This document shows positions 36,005 to 45,555 of a DNA stretch of 64,000 nucleotides, piece by piece. Source of the DNA: an uncultured Gemmatimonadales bacterium (lineage in GTDB: Bacteria > Gemmatimonadota > Gemmatimonadetes > Longimicrobiales > Gaopeijiaceae); NCBI GenBank assembly GCA_937919655.1, contig CALFPJ010000095.1:1-64000 (forward strand). The letters run 5' to 3'. The notes beneath the pieces were generated by a model. It searched no databases. It was not told where the DNA came from and saw only the letters and a program-made list of their open reading frames with translations. Numbering within the stretch: the first letter of the stretch is position 1; each line of letters opens with the position of its first letter. The translations under genes and the position numbers were made by a program.

Positions 36005-36993
36005 TGTTCCGCTTCGAAGACGCTTGGGTGCTCGGCTTCCTGGCCCTGATCCCCTTCGGATGTTGGCTGCGGTATCGCGTCGAACGGGATCGGTCGACTT
36101 CGATCCGCTATTCGGCGGTGGACGCGGTCGTGGCCGTGGGACAGGGTCGCAGCCGTTGGGCGCACCGGATGCCGGGGTTGCTGCGCGCCCTCGCGCTCGT
36201 CGCGTTTGTGTTTGCTCTGGCCCGCCCACAGACGGGGATGACGTCTGAGAACGTCCTCACGGAAGGCATTGACATTATTCTCGCGCTCGACGTGTCGAGC
36301 TCGATGCTGGCCGAGGATCTGCAGCCCAACCGACTGGAAGCGGCCAAGTTGGTGGCGGCGGATTTCGTGGCGGGTCGCCGCAATGACCGTATTGGCCTCG
36401 TGGCTTTCGCCGGCGAGGCGTTTACGCAGGCTCCGCTCACCCTGGACTATTCGGTGATTCGGACGCTCCTCACCGAACTCGATATCGGCATGATCGAGGA
36501 CGGCACCGCGGTGGGCATGGGACTCGCGACCGCCATCAAACGCCTGCAGGCGTCTGAGGCAGCCTCCAAAGTCGTGATCCTGCTCACCGACGGCCGCAGC
36601 AATCGCGGTGAGATCGGCCCCGTTACGGCGGCCCAGGTGGCGCAGGCGTTGGGCGTGCGGGTGTATACGATCGGTGCGGGTGGGCGGGGGTTGGCGCGCA
36701 TGCCAGTCTCGGACCCGCTGCGGGGAACCAGCTACGCCAACGTGCAGGTCGACATCGACGAAGCGTCACTGCGCGAGATCGCTGAAAAAACAGGCGGGCA
36801 GTATTTCCGCGCCACAGACACCGAGAGTCTGGCCGCGATCTATGACGAGATCGATGAACTCGAACGCACCGAGATCGAAGTCCAGAATTTCACGCAATAC
36901 GAGGAGCGTTTTCCCCTCGTGCTGGGCCTCGGCCTCCTGCTCATCATGATCGAGGTCGTGTTGTCACAGACGGCCCTCAGGAAGCTGCCCTGA
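36004..36993 (+). CDS. batA: BatA-like VWA membrane protein
   Basis: A 329-residue protein with N-terminal membrane helices (WVLGFLALIPFGCWLRY, LLRALALVAFVFALARPQ), a von Willebrand A domain with an intact metal site (IILALDVSSSMLAED, LLTDGRSNRGEIGP), and a C-terminal helix (FPLVLGLGLLLIMIEVVLSQ). It resembles Bacteroides aerotolerance BatA. The VWA domain faces the periplasm or cytoplasm depending on helix count, and I cannot decide. It overlaps the genes on both sides by one base. Confidence 0.9.
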   Translation: MFRFEDAWVLGFLALIPFGCWLRYRVERDRSTSIRYSAVDAVVAVGQGRSRWAHRMPGLLRALALVAFVFALARPQTGMTSENVLTEGIDIILALDVSSSMLAEDLQPNRLEAAKLVAADFVAGRRNDRIGLVAFAGEAFTQAPLTLDYSVIRTLLTELDIGMIEDGTAVGMGLATAIKRLQASEAASKVVILLTDGRSNRGEIGPVTAAQVAQALGVRVYTIGAGGRGLARMPVSDPLRGTSYANVQVDIDEASLREIAEKTGGQYFRATDTESLAAIYDEIDELERTEIEVQNFTQYEERFPLVLGLGLLLIMIEVVLSQTALRKLP

Positions 36994-38024
36994 TGTTCAG
37001 ATTCGGCGACTCTCTCTGGTTGATCGGCCTCTTGTCGATGCCGGCGCTCGCGGCCCTCGCGTGGTTTGCCGCGCGTCGCCGCGCCCGCGCACTGGACGTG
37101 TTCGGTGAGTCCGAACTCGTGCAGAAGCTCACGGCCTCGGTCCACCTTCCGGCCCGTCGCGTAAAGGTCGTCATGCAGGTCGCCGCGGTAGGCTTCCTCG
37201 TGCTGGCGCTGTCCCGCCCGCAATTCGGAACCCGCTTGGAGACCGTCCGCAGCATCGGCCAAGACATCATGATCGCGGTCGATTTGTCTCAGTCGATGTT
37301 AGCGGAGGATATCTCACCGAATCGGCTCGAACGCGCCCGACTCGCCATCCTTCGATTGATGAGCAGAATGGACGGGGATCGCATTGGGCTGGTGGCGTTC
37401 GCGGGCGATGCGTTCGTGCAGAGCCCGCTCACCACCGACTATTCAGCGGCCGCGATGTTTCTATCTGCGATGACGCCCGACATCATGCCGGTTCAGGGAA
37501 CCGATCTCGGGGCTGCCTTGCGTGTATCACTGGACGCGCTCGTTGAGGCTGGCAGGGAGTCGCGTGTGCTCGTCATCATTACCGACGGCGAGGACCATGA
37601 GACGGCTTTCGGCGCCGAACTGGCCCGTGCGGTCGAGAACGGCGTCCACCTCTACTTCGTGGGGATAGGCTCTCCAGAAGGGGTGCCAGTCCCGGTGTTC
37701 GATGAGCAGGGAAATCGGCAGGGCTTCTTACGCGACGACGAAAACAACGTGGTGACGACTCGGCTGGACGTCGAAACGCTTCAGGCGGCGGCATCGCAGT
37801 CGGGCGGGACCTTCATCAGCAGCGGACCCGGGAGTGCAGCGTTCGAGGATCTCATTGATGAGATCGCTCGGGTAGAGGGTGAGTCCGTGGATGAAAGACA
37901 GATCACGCAGTTCGAGGAGCAGTATCAGATATTCTTAGGGTTGGCCTTGGCATTGTTGTTCTTCGAGTGGCTCGTATCAGACAGACGACGTGGGCAGACC
38001 GAATGGGCCGGGAGGTTTGAGTGA
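36993..38024 (+). CDS. batB: BatB-like VWA membrane protein
   Basis: A 343-residue paralogue of the preceding BatA. Same layout: two N-terminal helices (LWLIGLLSMPALAALAWFAA), a VWA domain with metal motif (DIMIAVDLSQSMLAEDISPN, VLVIITDGEDHE) and a C-terminal helix (QIFLGLALALLFFEWLVSD). In Bacteroides and Leptospira BatA and BatB are believed to form a membrane complex involved in stress tolerance. Its stop overlaps the BatC start as GTGA. Confidence 0.9.
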   Translation: MFRFGDSLWLIGLLSMPALAALAWFAARRRARALDVFGESELVQKLTASVHLPARRVKVVMQVAAVGFLVLALSRPQFGTRLETVRSIGQDIMIAVDLSQSMLAEDISPNRLERARLAILRLMSRMDGDRIGLVAFAGDAFVQSPLTTDYSAAAMFLSAMTPDIMPVQGTDLGAALRVSLDALVEAGRESRVLVIITDGEDHETAFGAELARAVENGVHLYFVGIGSPEGVPVPVFDEQGNRQGFLRDDENNVVTTRLDVETLQAAASQSGGTFISSGPGSAAFEDLIDEIARVEGESVDERQITQFEEQYQIFLGLALALLFFEWLVSDRRRGQTEWAGRFE

Positions 38025-38827
38025 AAAACATCCATCGATGGATTGGTTTGGTAACCGTCGTGGCAGGCATGTGCCTGATGGCGCCGGTGGCCGTGCATGC
38101 TCAGGCCGGCCGCCCACAGACCGAAGAGGGTAATCGGCTCTATCGAGAGGGCCGCTTCGAAGAGGCACATCAGAAGTACCTCGAGGCTATGGCGGTTTCT
38201 CCGGAGACTCCGCTGATCGGCTTCAATGATGGCAACGCCCTTTATCAAAGTGCTGACTACCAGCGCGCGCTGGAGGCGTATCAGGCTGCCATCGAATCTG
38301 GAGATACCCGTCTGGCCGCAGCCGCGTACTACAACCTGGGCAACACGCTCTATCGTTCGCAGCAGCTGGAGGAAAGCCTCGAGGCGTATAAGCAGACCCT
38401 GCGCATGAACCCGTCCGACCCCGATGCCAAGCACAACCTAGAGCGGGTCCTCGAGCAGATGGAGAAGCAAGAAGAGGAGCAGCAACAAGATCAGCAGCAG
38501 GATGATGGCGAGAACGACGAACAGGAGCAGGACCAACAGCAGAATCAGGATCAGCAGCAAAACCAGGAGGGCCAGGACCAGGAGCAGGACCAAGGCGAGC
38601 CGGACCAGGACCCCCAGGATCAGCCGCAGGACCCCCAGGATCAGCCCCGGGATCCTCAGGATCAGCCCGCCGAGGCCGACGGGCAGGAAAGCCAAGGGCA
38701 GCCGCAGCCCGGCGAGATGACGCCTGATGAGGCCGAACGGCTCCTCGATGCCATCGACGAAGACCCGGGCGATGTGGAGCGGAAACGCGCAGCACCACGT
38801 GGCCGGAAGCCCCGGAAGCCCTGGTAG
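38021..38827 (+). CDS. batC: BatC-like TPR protein with Gln/Asp-rich tail
   Basis: A 268-residue exported protein: signal peptide (WIGLVTVVAGMCLMAPVAVH), three TPR units (EEGNRLYREGRFEEAHQKYL, AAAYYNLGNTLYRSQQLEES), and a disordered stretch of about 85 residues made almost only of Gln, Asp, Glu, Asn and Pro. A short basic tail follows (GRKPRKPW). It may scaffold BatA/BatB in the periplasm. The low-complexity DNA is repetitive (for example CAGGATCAGCC units with GACCCCCAG), a spot prone to length change. Confidence 0.85.
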   Translation: MKNIHRWIGLVTVVAGMCLMAPVAVHAQAGRPQTEEGNRLYREGRFEEAHQKYLEAMAVSPETPLIGFNDGNALYQSADYQRALEAYQAAIESGDTRLAAAAYYNLGNTLYRSQQLEESLEAYKQTLRMNPSDPDAKHNLERVLEQMEKQEEEQQQDQQQDDGENDEQEQDQQQNQDQQQNQEGQDQEQDQGEPDQDPQDQPQDPQDQPRDPQDQPAEADGQESQGQPQPGEMTPDEAERLLDAIDEDPGDVERKRAAPRGRKPRKPW

Positions 38828-40659
38828 TGATGCGGTCCGTCACGCGCATGAGGTCGCTTGTCCTCACTGGGCTACTCGCCGCCCTGCCGGCGGGGACGTC
38901 TGCTCAGGACGTCTCTGCACGCGCGTTTATTACCCCCGGGAATCTGGTCGAGGTGGGCCGCACGTTCATTCTCAACGTCGAGATCACCGGCACACAGTCG
39001 CTTACCCGGGAGCCGCAAATGCCCGATGTAGGCGCGTATGCGCAGTACCTTGGCAGCGGCACCCAGTCGTCCATGCAAATCAACAATGGACGCACCACTG
39101 TCTCGCTGACCATTCAATATCGCTTCCAAGCCTTGGCGGAAGGCACCTTCCAGATTCCCGAGCTGAATTTGCTTGCCGGTGGACAGGTGCTGCTGACTAA
39201 GCCGATTCAGGTGAGAGTCGTCGCTGTCGGGGCCGCAACGCAATCGGGCGCGGGAAGTGCGGCCAGGCCGAGCGGCGAGCGCCAAACTGGGGAGGTCGGT
39301 CCGGAGGACCTGTTCGTCACCGTGAGCCCGTCCAAGACCCGCGTGCATGACGGGGAACCTCTCGTCGTGGAGTATCGCATTTGGACGCGTGTTGATGTCA
39401 CCTCCTACACCTTCACGAGTCTGCCTGAATCTCGCGGGTTTTGGGTGGAGGACATCACCCCGGCCGGCGGGCCTGAGGTGGAGCAGCTGACGCGCAATGG
39501 CCAGCAGTACGCGAGCGCTGTCATCCGGCGCATCGCGATCGTACCGACAGGGTCAGGGGAGCGCACCCTCGAACCGCTTGGGCTCGAAGCTCAGGTCCGA
39601 GTCCGGCGCAACGATCCGCGCGATGGCATCTTCGGTCGCAGTGGGCTCTTTGGAACCAGCACCGTGCCGACGACTGTGCTTTCGGAGACGTTGACGCTGC
39701 AGGTGGATCCGCTCCCACCAGGGCGACCTGAACCGTTCAGCGGCGTGGTTGGGTCGCTCAGTGTGGCCACATCCCTCGACCGCGATTCCGTTGCGACCAA
39801 CGAAGCCGTCACGCTCACGGTGCGTGTGTCGGGTAGCGGCAATATCCGCACCGTGCCGGCCCCCACGCTCGCGGTGGCGACTGACTTCGAGGTATTCCCT
39901 CCGGAAATCTCGGAGTCCGTGTCGGCTTCTGGGTCGGGGCTGGCTGGCTCTAAGACGTTCGAGTTCGTTCTGATTCCCCGGGCCCCGGGGCTGCGAGAGA
40001 TCCCGGCGGTCCAGATGGGCTACTTCGATCAGGGGGCGAACGCTTACCGCACGGCAACGGCGGCGGCCCTGCCGTTGACCGTAACGGGGCAGGCCCCAGG
40101 CGGCCCTCCGGGCCTGACCCGTGGGGGTGTGTCACAGCTTCGCGAAGACATCCGCTTCATCCATCTGGGGAGCGCGAGCCTGAGGCCCGCAAGCAACTTC
40201 CTCTTCCAAGGTGCCGCTTTCTGGATGTTTTCACTCCTTCCCCTGGCGGGCATCGCGGGCGCGACTGCCTTACGGCGCCATCGGGATCTGCTCGAAGGCG
40301 ACGTCGCATACGCAAGGGGACGGCGGGCCAATAAGGTCGCCAAGAAGCGGCTTGCGGAGGCTCGCCGTTTGGCTGCGGACGCTGACGCCCGCGTGTTTTA
40401 TGCCGAAGTCGATCGGGCTTTGCGTGGACTCATCGGCGACCGACTGAACTTGGCTGAAGCTGGACTAAAGACCACCGATCTGGAGACCAGGCTGGTGAAA
40501 AAGGGCGCGGCCAGCGACACCGTGTCTGAACTCAAGACCTGCTTGGATCACTGCGATCGTCAGCGCTTTGCGCCTCCCGGAACGGATTCGGAGGAGAAGG
40601 CGCGCTTTCTGGATCGGGCGGGCGAGCTCATGGCCGCCCTGGATCGGGAGCTCAAGTGA
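38827..40659 (+). CDS. batD: BatD-like protein
   Basis: A 610-residue protein with signal peptide (LVLTGLLAALPAGTSAQ), several extracytoplasmic immunoglobulin-like beta domains (DLFVTVSPSKTRVHDGEPLV, FEFVLIPRAPGLREIPAVQM), one transmembrane segment near residue 460 (FWMFSLLPLAGIAGATAL), and a cytosolic helical tail. BatD is a standard member of the aerotolerance operon, with an unknown mechanism. The GTG at 38827 overlaps the BatC stop (TAGTG), and ATG at 38830 is an alternative start. Confidence 0.88.
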   Translation: MMRSVTRMRSLVLTGLLAALPAGTSAQDVSARAFITPGNLVEVGRTFILNVEITGTQSLTREPQMPDVGAYAQYLGSGTQSSMQINNGRTTVSLTIQYRFQALAEGTFQIPELNLLAGGQVLLTKPIQVRVVAVGAATQSGAGSAARPSGERQTGEVGPEDLFVTVSPSKTRVHDGEPLVVEYRIWTRVDVTSYTFTSLPESRGFWVEDITPAGGPEVEQLTRNGQQYASAVIRRIAIVPTGSGERTLEPLGLEAQVRVRRNDPRDGIFGRSGLFGTSTVPTTVLSETLTLQVDPLPPGRPEPFSGVVGSLSVATSLDRDSVATNEAVTLTVRVSGSGNIRTVPAPTLAVATDFEVFPPEISESVSASGSGLAGSKTFEFVLIPRAPGLREIPAVQMGYFDQGANAYRTATAAALPLTVTGQAPGGPPGLTRGGVSQLREDIRFIHLGSASLRPASNFLFQGAAFWMFSLLPLAGIAGATALRRHRDLLEGDVAYARGRRANKVAKKRLAEARRLAADADARVFYAEVDRALRGLIGDRLNLAEAGLKTTDLETRLVKKGAASDTVSELKTCLDHCDRQRFAPPGTDSEEKARFLDRAGELMAALDRELK

Positions 40660-41426
40660 TGATTCGTCGAGGTGCCTTCGTCCTGATGTGCATTGCGAGC
40701 GCAGCGCTATCTCCCCGTTCGGTCGTCGCTCAGGGCGAGATTCTGGAACGTGGCAACCAGCTTTATCAGGAAGGCGACTACGAGGGGGCTGTGGACGCAT
40801 ACGAGATCGTCCTCGCCTCCGGGCATGAGAGTGCGGACCTCCACTACAACCTGGGAAACGCGTACTTCAAGGGGGGTCAACTCGGCCGGTCGATCCTCGC
40901 TTGGGAGCGTGCGCTCGATCGGGCCCCCGGAGATCCCGATATTCGCGCGAATCTTGACCTCGCGCGGTCGCTCACGGCCGACGCGGTCGAGCCCTTGCCG
41001 CGCTTTTGGCTTATTTCGGCGTGGTCGTGGTGGTTCCGGTTGGTGCCGCGCGGCCTTCTCATCGTGTTCGTGTCGACCGCTTGGTTGGCGGTCACGTTGG
41101 GCGTGACGACTCGCATTCTCACGAGGTCAGAGAGGTCGGGACGTGTGGGTGGGTGGTTGGCAGTGAGTGGCCTTGGGGTGCTGCTGGTGTTCGGGACGAG
41201 CCTTATCGTTCAGGAGTTCCGCATCGGGCAACCTGATCGGGGGGTCGTCCTCGCCCGGGCCGTTTCGGTTCGTTCGGCGCCCGCTGATGATGATGACCTG
41301 ATGCTCTTCGAAGTGCACGAAGGGACGATTGTCCGTGTTGATCAGCGCGCTGGAGAATGGAGCGAGGTCGTGCTGGAAGACGGCAAAGTCGGATGGGTGC
41401 CTGCGGACGTGTTGGGGATGATTTAG
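40656..41426 (+). CDS. batE: BatE-like protein: TPR, two membrane helices, SH3
   Basis: A 256-residue protein with signal peptide (FVLMCIASAALSPRSVVA), a TPR pair (EILERGNQLYQEGDYEGAVD), two transmembrane helices (GLLIVFVSTAWLAVTLGV, GWLAVSGLGVLLVFGTSLIV) and a C-terminal bacterial SH3-like fold (VSVRSAPADDDDLMLFEVHE, GWVPADVLGMI). It completes the BatA-E set. Its 3' end overlaps the reading frame of the OmpA-like gene by 70 bases. Confidence 0.87.
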   Translation: MMIRRGAFVLMCIASAALSPRSVVAQGEILERGNQLYQEGDYEGAVDAYEIVLASGHESADLHYNLGNAYFKGGQLGRSILAWERALDRAPGDPDIRANLDLARSLTADAVEPLPRFWLISAWSWWFRLVPRGLLIVFVSTAWLAVTLGVTTRILTRSERSGRVGGWLAVSGLGVLLVFGTSLIVQEFRIGQPDRGVVLARAVSVRSAPADDDDLMLFEVHEGTIVRVDQRAGEWSEVVLEDGKVGWVPADVLGMI

Positions 41427-42460
41427 CGGGAGTTTCCGCTCGCCTCACCGATGGGGTGATCGCAGAAGACCTTGAGCGTATTGATCGCCAAGAGGCTGAG
41501 GTGCGCTCGCTGAACGGTTTGGGCGATGCCGCAGCGGAGTATGCCGTAGCCAAGGCGCGAGCCTGGATGACCGTGGCGCGCACCGAGTACACCGACAACG
41601 ACCGGTCAGGTTTCGCGACGCATGCGTTTGCCCAGGCCCGATCCTTGGCCGAGGCTGTCCGCGATGCGCGACTGGAAGGGGTACTGGCGACGGGACAGGC
41701 TCCGGGATCCGATCTAGTTAGGCCTGATCTCTGGCGGGTCGCCACGGAGCCGAAGGAGCATGCATGGTTTTCCTGTACAGCGAGCCTGGTTGGGCTGTTG
41801 GAGGTGCGTTTGGCTTGGGCAGGAAACGAGGCGCGTACGTTCGGAGCTTCAGACGGCGGCTGGCACGAGGTAGCCGACGAAGCGCTGGCCCGAGAGGCTG
41901 AGGCGGCTGCCGAACGGTGTGTTCCAGAACCGGAGCCAGAACCGGAGCCCATCCCCGAACCTGAGCCTGCCCCAGAGCCCATCCCCGAACCTGAGCCTGC
42001 CCCAGAGCCCGAGCCGCTACCCGAAGCTGCGACGCTCGACTTGGCGAATCGGGTCCATTTCGCAGAAGGTGCGTTCGAGCTCACGGGCGAAACAACCGAG
42101 GTCCTCGATGGATTGGCTGCGGTGCTCCAGGTTTACCCTGAAGTCACTTTGGTATTGCGGGGGCAGGTCGTGTTTTCCGGAGACGCTACTGAAAACGAGG
42201 GACTGGCTCGACGACGAGTCAGCAGCGTCATCGGTCATCTCGTGGGACGGGGAATCTCCCGGGAGCGGTTGGTGGTCGGGTCACTCATCCCGGGGGGCAA
42301 CCCACTCCGCTCTGCGCCGGCCGGTCGGCGGTTGGGGGCGGCCGCCTGGCCCGAACTGGACCGAGCTCGCGAGCGTCGAGTCGACATCACGTATCGAGCG
42401 CCCGAACACCTACCGATTCGGGGTCGCGCCCAAGAGGACGACATCAGGCGCGGTGGGTGA
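41357..42460 (+). CDS. OmpA-C-like protein with Pro-Glu repeat linker, no signal peptide
   Basis: A frame of up to 367 residues. The N-terminal helical part (RIDRQEAEVRSLNGLGDAAA, AKARAWMTVARTEYTDNDRS) and the C-terminal OmpA-like domain (NRVHFAEGAFELTGETTEVL, VVFSGDATENEGLARRRVSS) fit cell-envelope proteins of this group. A Pro-Glu linker lies between them. No signal peptide is present. The frame reaches back into batE, with ATGs at 41357 and 41393 and a GTG at 41456. Either the 5' end was lost, or the protein is exported another way. Position suggests co-transcription with the Bat genes. Confidence 0.7.
   Translation: MERGRAGRRQSRMGACGRVGDDLAGVSARLTDGVIAEDLERIDRQEAEVRSLNGLGDAAAEYAVAKARAWMTVARTEYTDNDRSGFATHAFAQARSLAEAVRDARLEGVLATGQAPGSDLVRPDLWRVATEPKEHAWFSCTASLVGLLEVRLAWAGNEARTFGASDGGWHEVADEALAREAEAAAERCVPEPEPEPEPIPEPEPAPEPIPEPEPAPEPEPLPEAATLDLANRVHFAEGAFELTGETTEVLDGLAAVLQVYPEVTLVLRGQVVFSGDATENEGLARRRVSSVIGHLVGRGISRERLVVGSLIPGGNPLRSAPAGRRLGAAAWPELDRARERRVDITYRAPEHLPIRGRAQEDDIRRGG
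41948..42007 (+). repeat. Perfect 30-bp tandem duplication in the Pro-Glu linker
   Basis: The unit from CCCATCCCCGAACCTGAGCC to GCCCCAGAG occurs twice without change (41948-41977, 41978-42007). It encodes the repeated PIPEPEPAPE. Perfect identity points to a recent slip or active length variation. Confidence 0.85.
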
Positions 42461-42599
42461 TCCTTAATTCTGATCTCTACGACCCGATCTGTGCGACTGG
42501 GTGATCGAGTGATCGTTGAGCCTGTGGACGCAGCAGTCGACCCGCGATAATTCAACGGTCGATAAGTTGTGCTCGGGACCCAAGCAGGAGTCAGGATCG

Positions 42600-45452
42600 A
42601 TGATGTGGACGGCGATAGAGGGACGTAATTTCGGTCGAGTGTTGGCAGCGTTCGTGCTCCTCGCGCTCACGGCGTGCGGTACCGAGCAGGATGGGTCCAC
42701 CGGTGTATCCATCGATTACGAGCGTTACGAACTCGCCAACGGCCTCGACGTGATCCTTCACATCGATCGCTCTGACCCCATCGCCGCCGTCGCAATGACC
42801 TTCCATGTAGGCTCGGCGCGTGAGGTCCAGGGCAAGACCGGCTTCGCGCACCTCTTCGAGCATCTGTTCTTTCTCGACTCCGAGAACCTCGGGCCGGGTG
42901 GGCTCGACCGCCTCATGACACGCGTCGGTAGTTCGACCAACGGATCGACATCTCGCGACCGGACCAACTACTTCGAGGTCGTGCCGACCGACGGGCTCGA
43001 AAAAACCCTCTGGGCCGAGGCCGACAAGCTCGGTTACTTCATCAATACCGTCACCGAGCAGGTCGTCGCCAAGGAAAAGCAGGTCGTCAAAAACGAAAAG
43101 CGCCAGAGCGTCGACAACCAGCCGTATGGGCACACGAGCTACGTGCTTGATCAGGCGATGTATCCGGAAGGGCACCCATATCGTTGGCAGGTCATCGGAT
43201 CACTTGAGGACCTGGAGAACGCCCGCTTAGCGGACGTTCGCGCCTTCCACCAGCGCTGGTATGGGCCCAACAACGCGACCTTGGTCGTCGCCGGCGACCT
43301 CGACGTCGAGCAGACGAAGGCCTGGATCGAGCATTACTTCGGCGGCATTCCGCCGGTCGACATGCCTGAGGTGCCCGAAGCTCCACCAGTTCAGCTTGCG
43401 GAGTCGATCCGGCTCTTCCATGAGGACAATCTGGCGCGTCTACCCATGCTCACGATCGCGTGGCCGACGGTGCCCATGTACCACCCGGACGCCTATGCGC
43501 TCGATATTCTGGCAGACCTCCTCACGGACGCCAAAACTGCGCCATTCTACGAGGTGATCGTCAAAGAGAAGGAACTCGCCCCCGCAGTGGGCGCGGGCAA
43601 CGGGTCCCAGGAGTTAGCAGGTCGATTCAGTCTGCAGGTTCGAGCCTACCCGGGCGTTGATCTGGATTCTGTCGAGATTGCAGTCACGGCCGCCTTCGCC
43701 CGATTCGAGGCCCAGGGCGTCTTTGCCGATGAACTGGAGCGTGTGAAGGCTGGGTACGAAACGGGCTTTTACAGCGGGCTGTCGTCCGTGATCGGCAAGG
43801 CCTTCCAACTCGCTCAGTACAACCTATTCGCGAACGACCCAGGGTACGCGGCTGAGGACCTGAGGCGCCTGCTCGGCGTGACGTCGGAGGACGTGATGCG
43901 CGTGTACGCGCAGTATATCCAAGGGAAGGCGAGCGTGACCACGAGCTTCGTGCCGCGCGGTGCGGTGGAGTTAGCGCTGGTAGGATCGACTCAAGCAGAG
44001 GTCGTCGAGGAGCCGATCGTAGCGGGGGCCGAAGCAGCGGTCGTCGTCGATGACCGTGGCGACATCCCCCTGACGCCCTCGACGTTCAACCGCACGGTCG
44101 AGCCTCCGTATGGTGCCTCCCCGTCTCTGTCGGCGCCTAGCGTATGGGTGGAGGCGAACGGCACGAATGCGGTGCGGGTCTTTGGTATTGAAGATCGCGA
44201 GGTCCCCCTCGTTCAGTTCCAGCTTCGTTTCTCCGGAGGACAACTACGCGAAGAAGCGGGTCGGGTCGGGATCGCGAATCTGCTCGCTGAGACGATGACC
44301 GAGGGCACCGCCAACAAGACGCCCGAAGAACTGGAGAAGGCGATCGACATGTTGGGCGCGTCGATCAACGTGTCATCTGGGTCGACGAGTTTCTCGATCT
44401 CCGGAAACACGCTGGCGCGCAACTACGCCGTCACAATGGATCTCGTGCGCGAGATCTTGCTTGAGCCCCGCTTCGACGCCGAGGAATTCGACCTCGCCAA
44501 GCAACGGGTGGCAAGCACCCTCCAGCAGCGGGCCGCGAGCCCCACGGCCATCGCGGGCAGCGTCTTCAGTCGACTTCTCTACGGCGATCACATCTTGGCC
44601 GAAAACGGTCTTGGGTCCGCGGAGTCGATCGACGCGTTTACGCTTGACGACCTGCGCGCCTACCATGCCAATGCGCTCATGGGGAACCCGGCTGTCCTTC
44701 ATGTGGTCGGAGCCGTGGATCAGGCGGCCGTAATGGCGTCAGTCGGGCCGATCAGCGTAGGCATTGGGCAGCAGACTTCGGCCTTCGAGGCCATTGCGCC
44801 CGCCTGGGATGCCGCACGCGCCGGTCTCTATTTCGTGGATGTGCCCAATGCCGGACAATCCGTGCTCAGTGTGGGATACCTCGCGCTTCGTGAGCCGGAT
44901 GACGATTTCTACCCGGCCACGGTGATGAACTTCCGCCTGGGTGGGGGCGGCTTTGCATCTGACCTGACACAGGTCCTCCGCGAACAGCGCGGCTACACCT
45001 ACGGCATTCGATCGGGCTTTAGTGGTTCCGAGTATGTGGGGCCGTTCCAAGTCTCCTCGTCGGTGCGCGCCAACGTGACCTTGGAGGCTTTGGAACTCAT
45101 CAAGGGCATCGTAGAAGCGCATGGACATGGTTTCGACGACGCGGACCTCGAAGCCACCAAGAGCTTCTTGCTCAGGGCGAACGCCCGTGCGTTTGAGACG
45201 GCCGGCGCCAAGCTCGGCCTCCTAGGCGACATGAGCCTTTATGGGTTCCCGGCAGACTACGTGATTCGGCGCGAGCAGATTGTGCGGGACATGACCGTGG
45301 ATCGAGTAAAGGAGTTGGCGGGCGAGTACCTAGGCCCGGCCGGGATGATCTGGTTGGTGGTCGGGGACGCCCGCACGCAGATGCCTCGGCTGCGGGCGCT
45401 TGGATTGGGCGATCCGGTGATGCTTGATCGGAACGGGCTTCCGGTGCGTTGA
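42600..45452 (+). CDS. M16 family zinc peptidase (two-domain), lipoprotein
   Basis: A 950-residue protein. The start ATG at 42600 follows CAGGAG and begins a lipoprotein signal (FGRVLAAFVLLALTAC). The first M16 domain has the inverted zinc motif HLFEH in GFAHLFEHLFFLDSE and the downstream Glu region (VAKEKQVVKNEKRQSVDN). The second domain (from about residue 500; VRVFGIEDREVPLVQFQLRF) lacks HxxEH, as is usual for the partner half. The pair would form a clamshell that degrades peptides of limited size in the periplasm. It is a single gene; the 139-base upstream gap shows no clear promoter. Confidence 0.93.
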   Translation: MMWTAIEGRNFGRVLAAFVLLALTACGTEQDGSTGVSIDYERYELANGLDVILHIDRSDPIAAVAMTFHVGSAREVQGKTGFAHLFEHLFFLDSENLGPGGLDRLMTRVGSSTNGSTSRDRTNYFEVVPTDGLEKTLWAEADKLGYFINTVTEQVVAKEKQVVKNEKRQSVDNQPYGHTSYVLDQAMYPEGHPYRWQVIGSLEDLENARLADVRAFHQRWYGPNNATLVVAGDLDVEQTKAWIEHYFGGIPPVDMPEVPEAPPVQLAESIRLFHEDNLARLPMLTIAWPTVPMYHPDAYALDILADLLTDAKTAPFYEVIVKEKELAPAVGAGNGSQELAGRFSLQVRAYPGVDLDSVEIAVTAAFARFEAQGVFADELERVKAGYETGFYSGLSSVIGKAFQLAQYNLFANDPGYAAEDLRRLLGVTSEDVMRVYAQYIQGKASVTTSFVPRGAVELALVGSTQAEVVEEPIVAGAEAAVVVDDRGDIPLTPSTFNRTVEPPYGASPSLSAPSVWVEANGTNAVRVFGIEDREVPLVQFQLRFSGGQLREEAGRVGIANLLAETMTEGTANKTPEELEKAIDMLGASINVSSGSTSFSISGNTLARNYAVTMDLVREILLEPRFDAEEFDLAKQRVASTLQQRAASPTAIAGSVFSRLLYGDHILAENGLGSAESIDAFTLDDLRAYHANALMGNPAVLHVVGAVDQAAVMASVGPISVGIGQQTSAFEAIAPAWDAARAGLYFVDVPNAGQSVLSVGYLALREPDDDFYPATVMNFRLGGGGFASDLTQVLREQRGYTYGIRSGFSGSEYVGPFQVSSSVRANVTLEALELIKGIVEAHGHGFDDADLEATKSFLLRANARAFETAGAKLGLLGDMSLYGFPADYVIRREQIVRDMTVDRVKELAGEYLGPAGMIWLVVGDARTQMPRLRALGLGDPVMLDRNGLPVR

Positions 45453-45555
45453 GCTGGAGCGGACTGGGGTTGATCCTCAGCCCGCTTCACTGCACGTCGG
45501 CCCGAGGCCCCGATCACCGGTGCAAGAAAAACAGCAGGGGCTCCTTCTGATCGCC

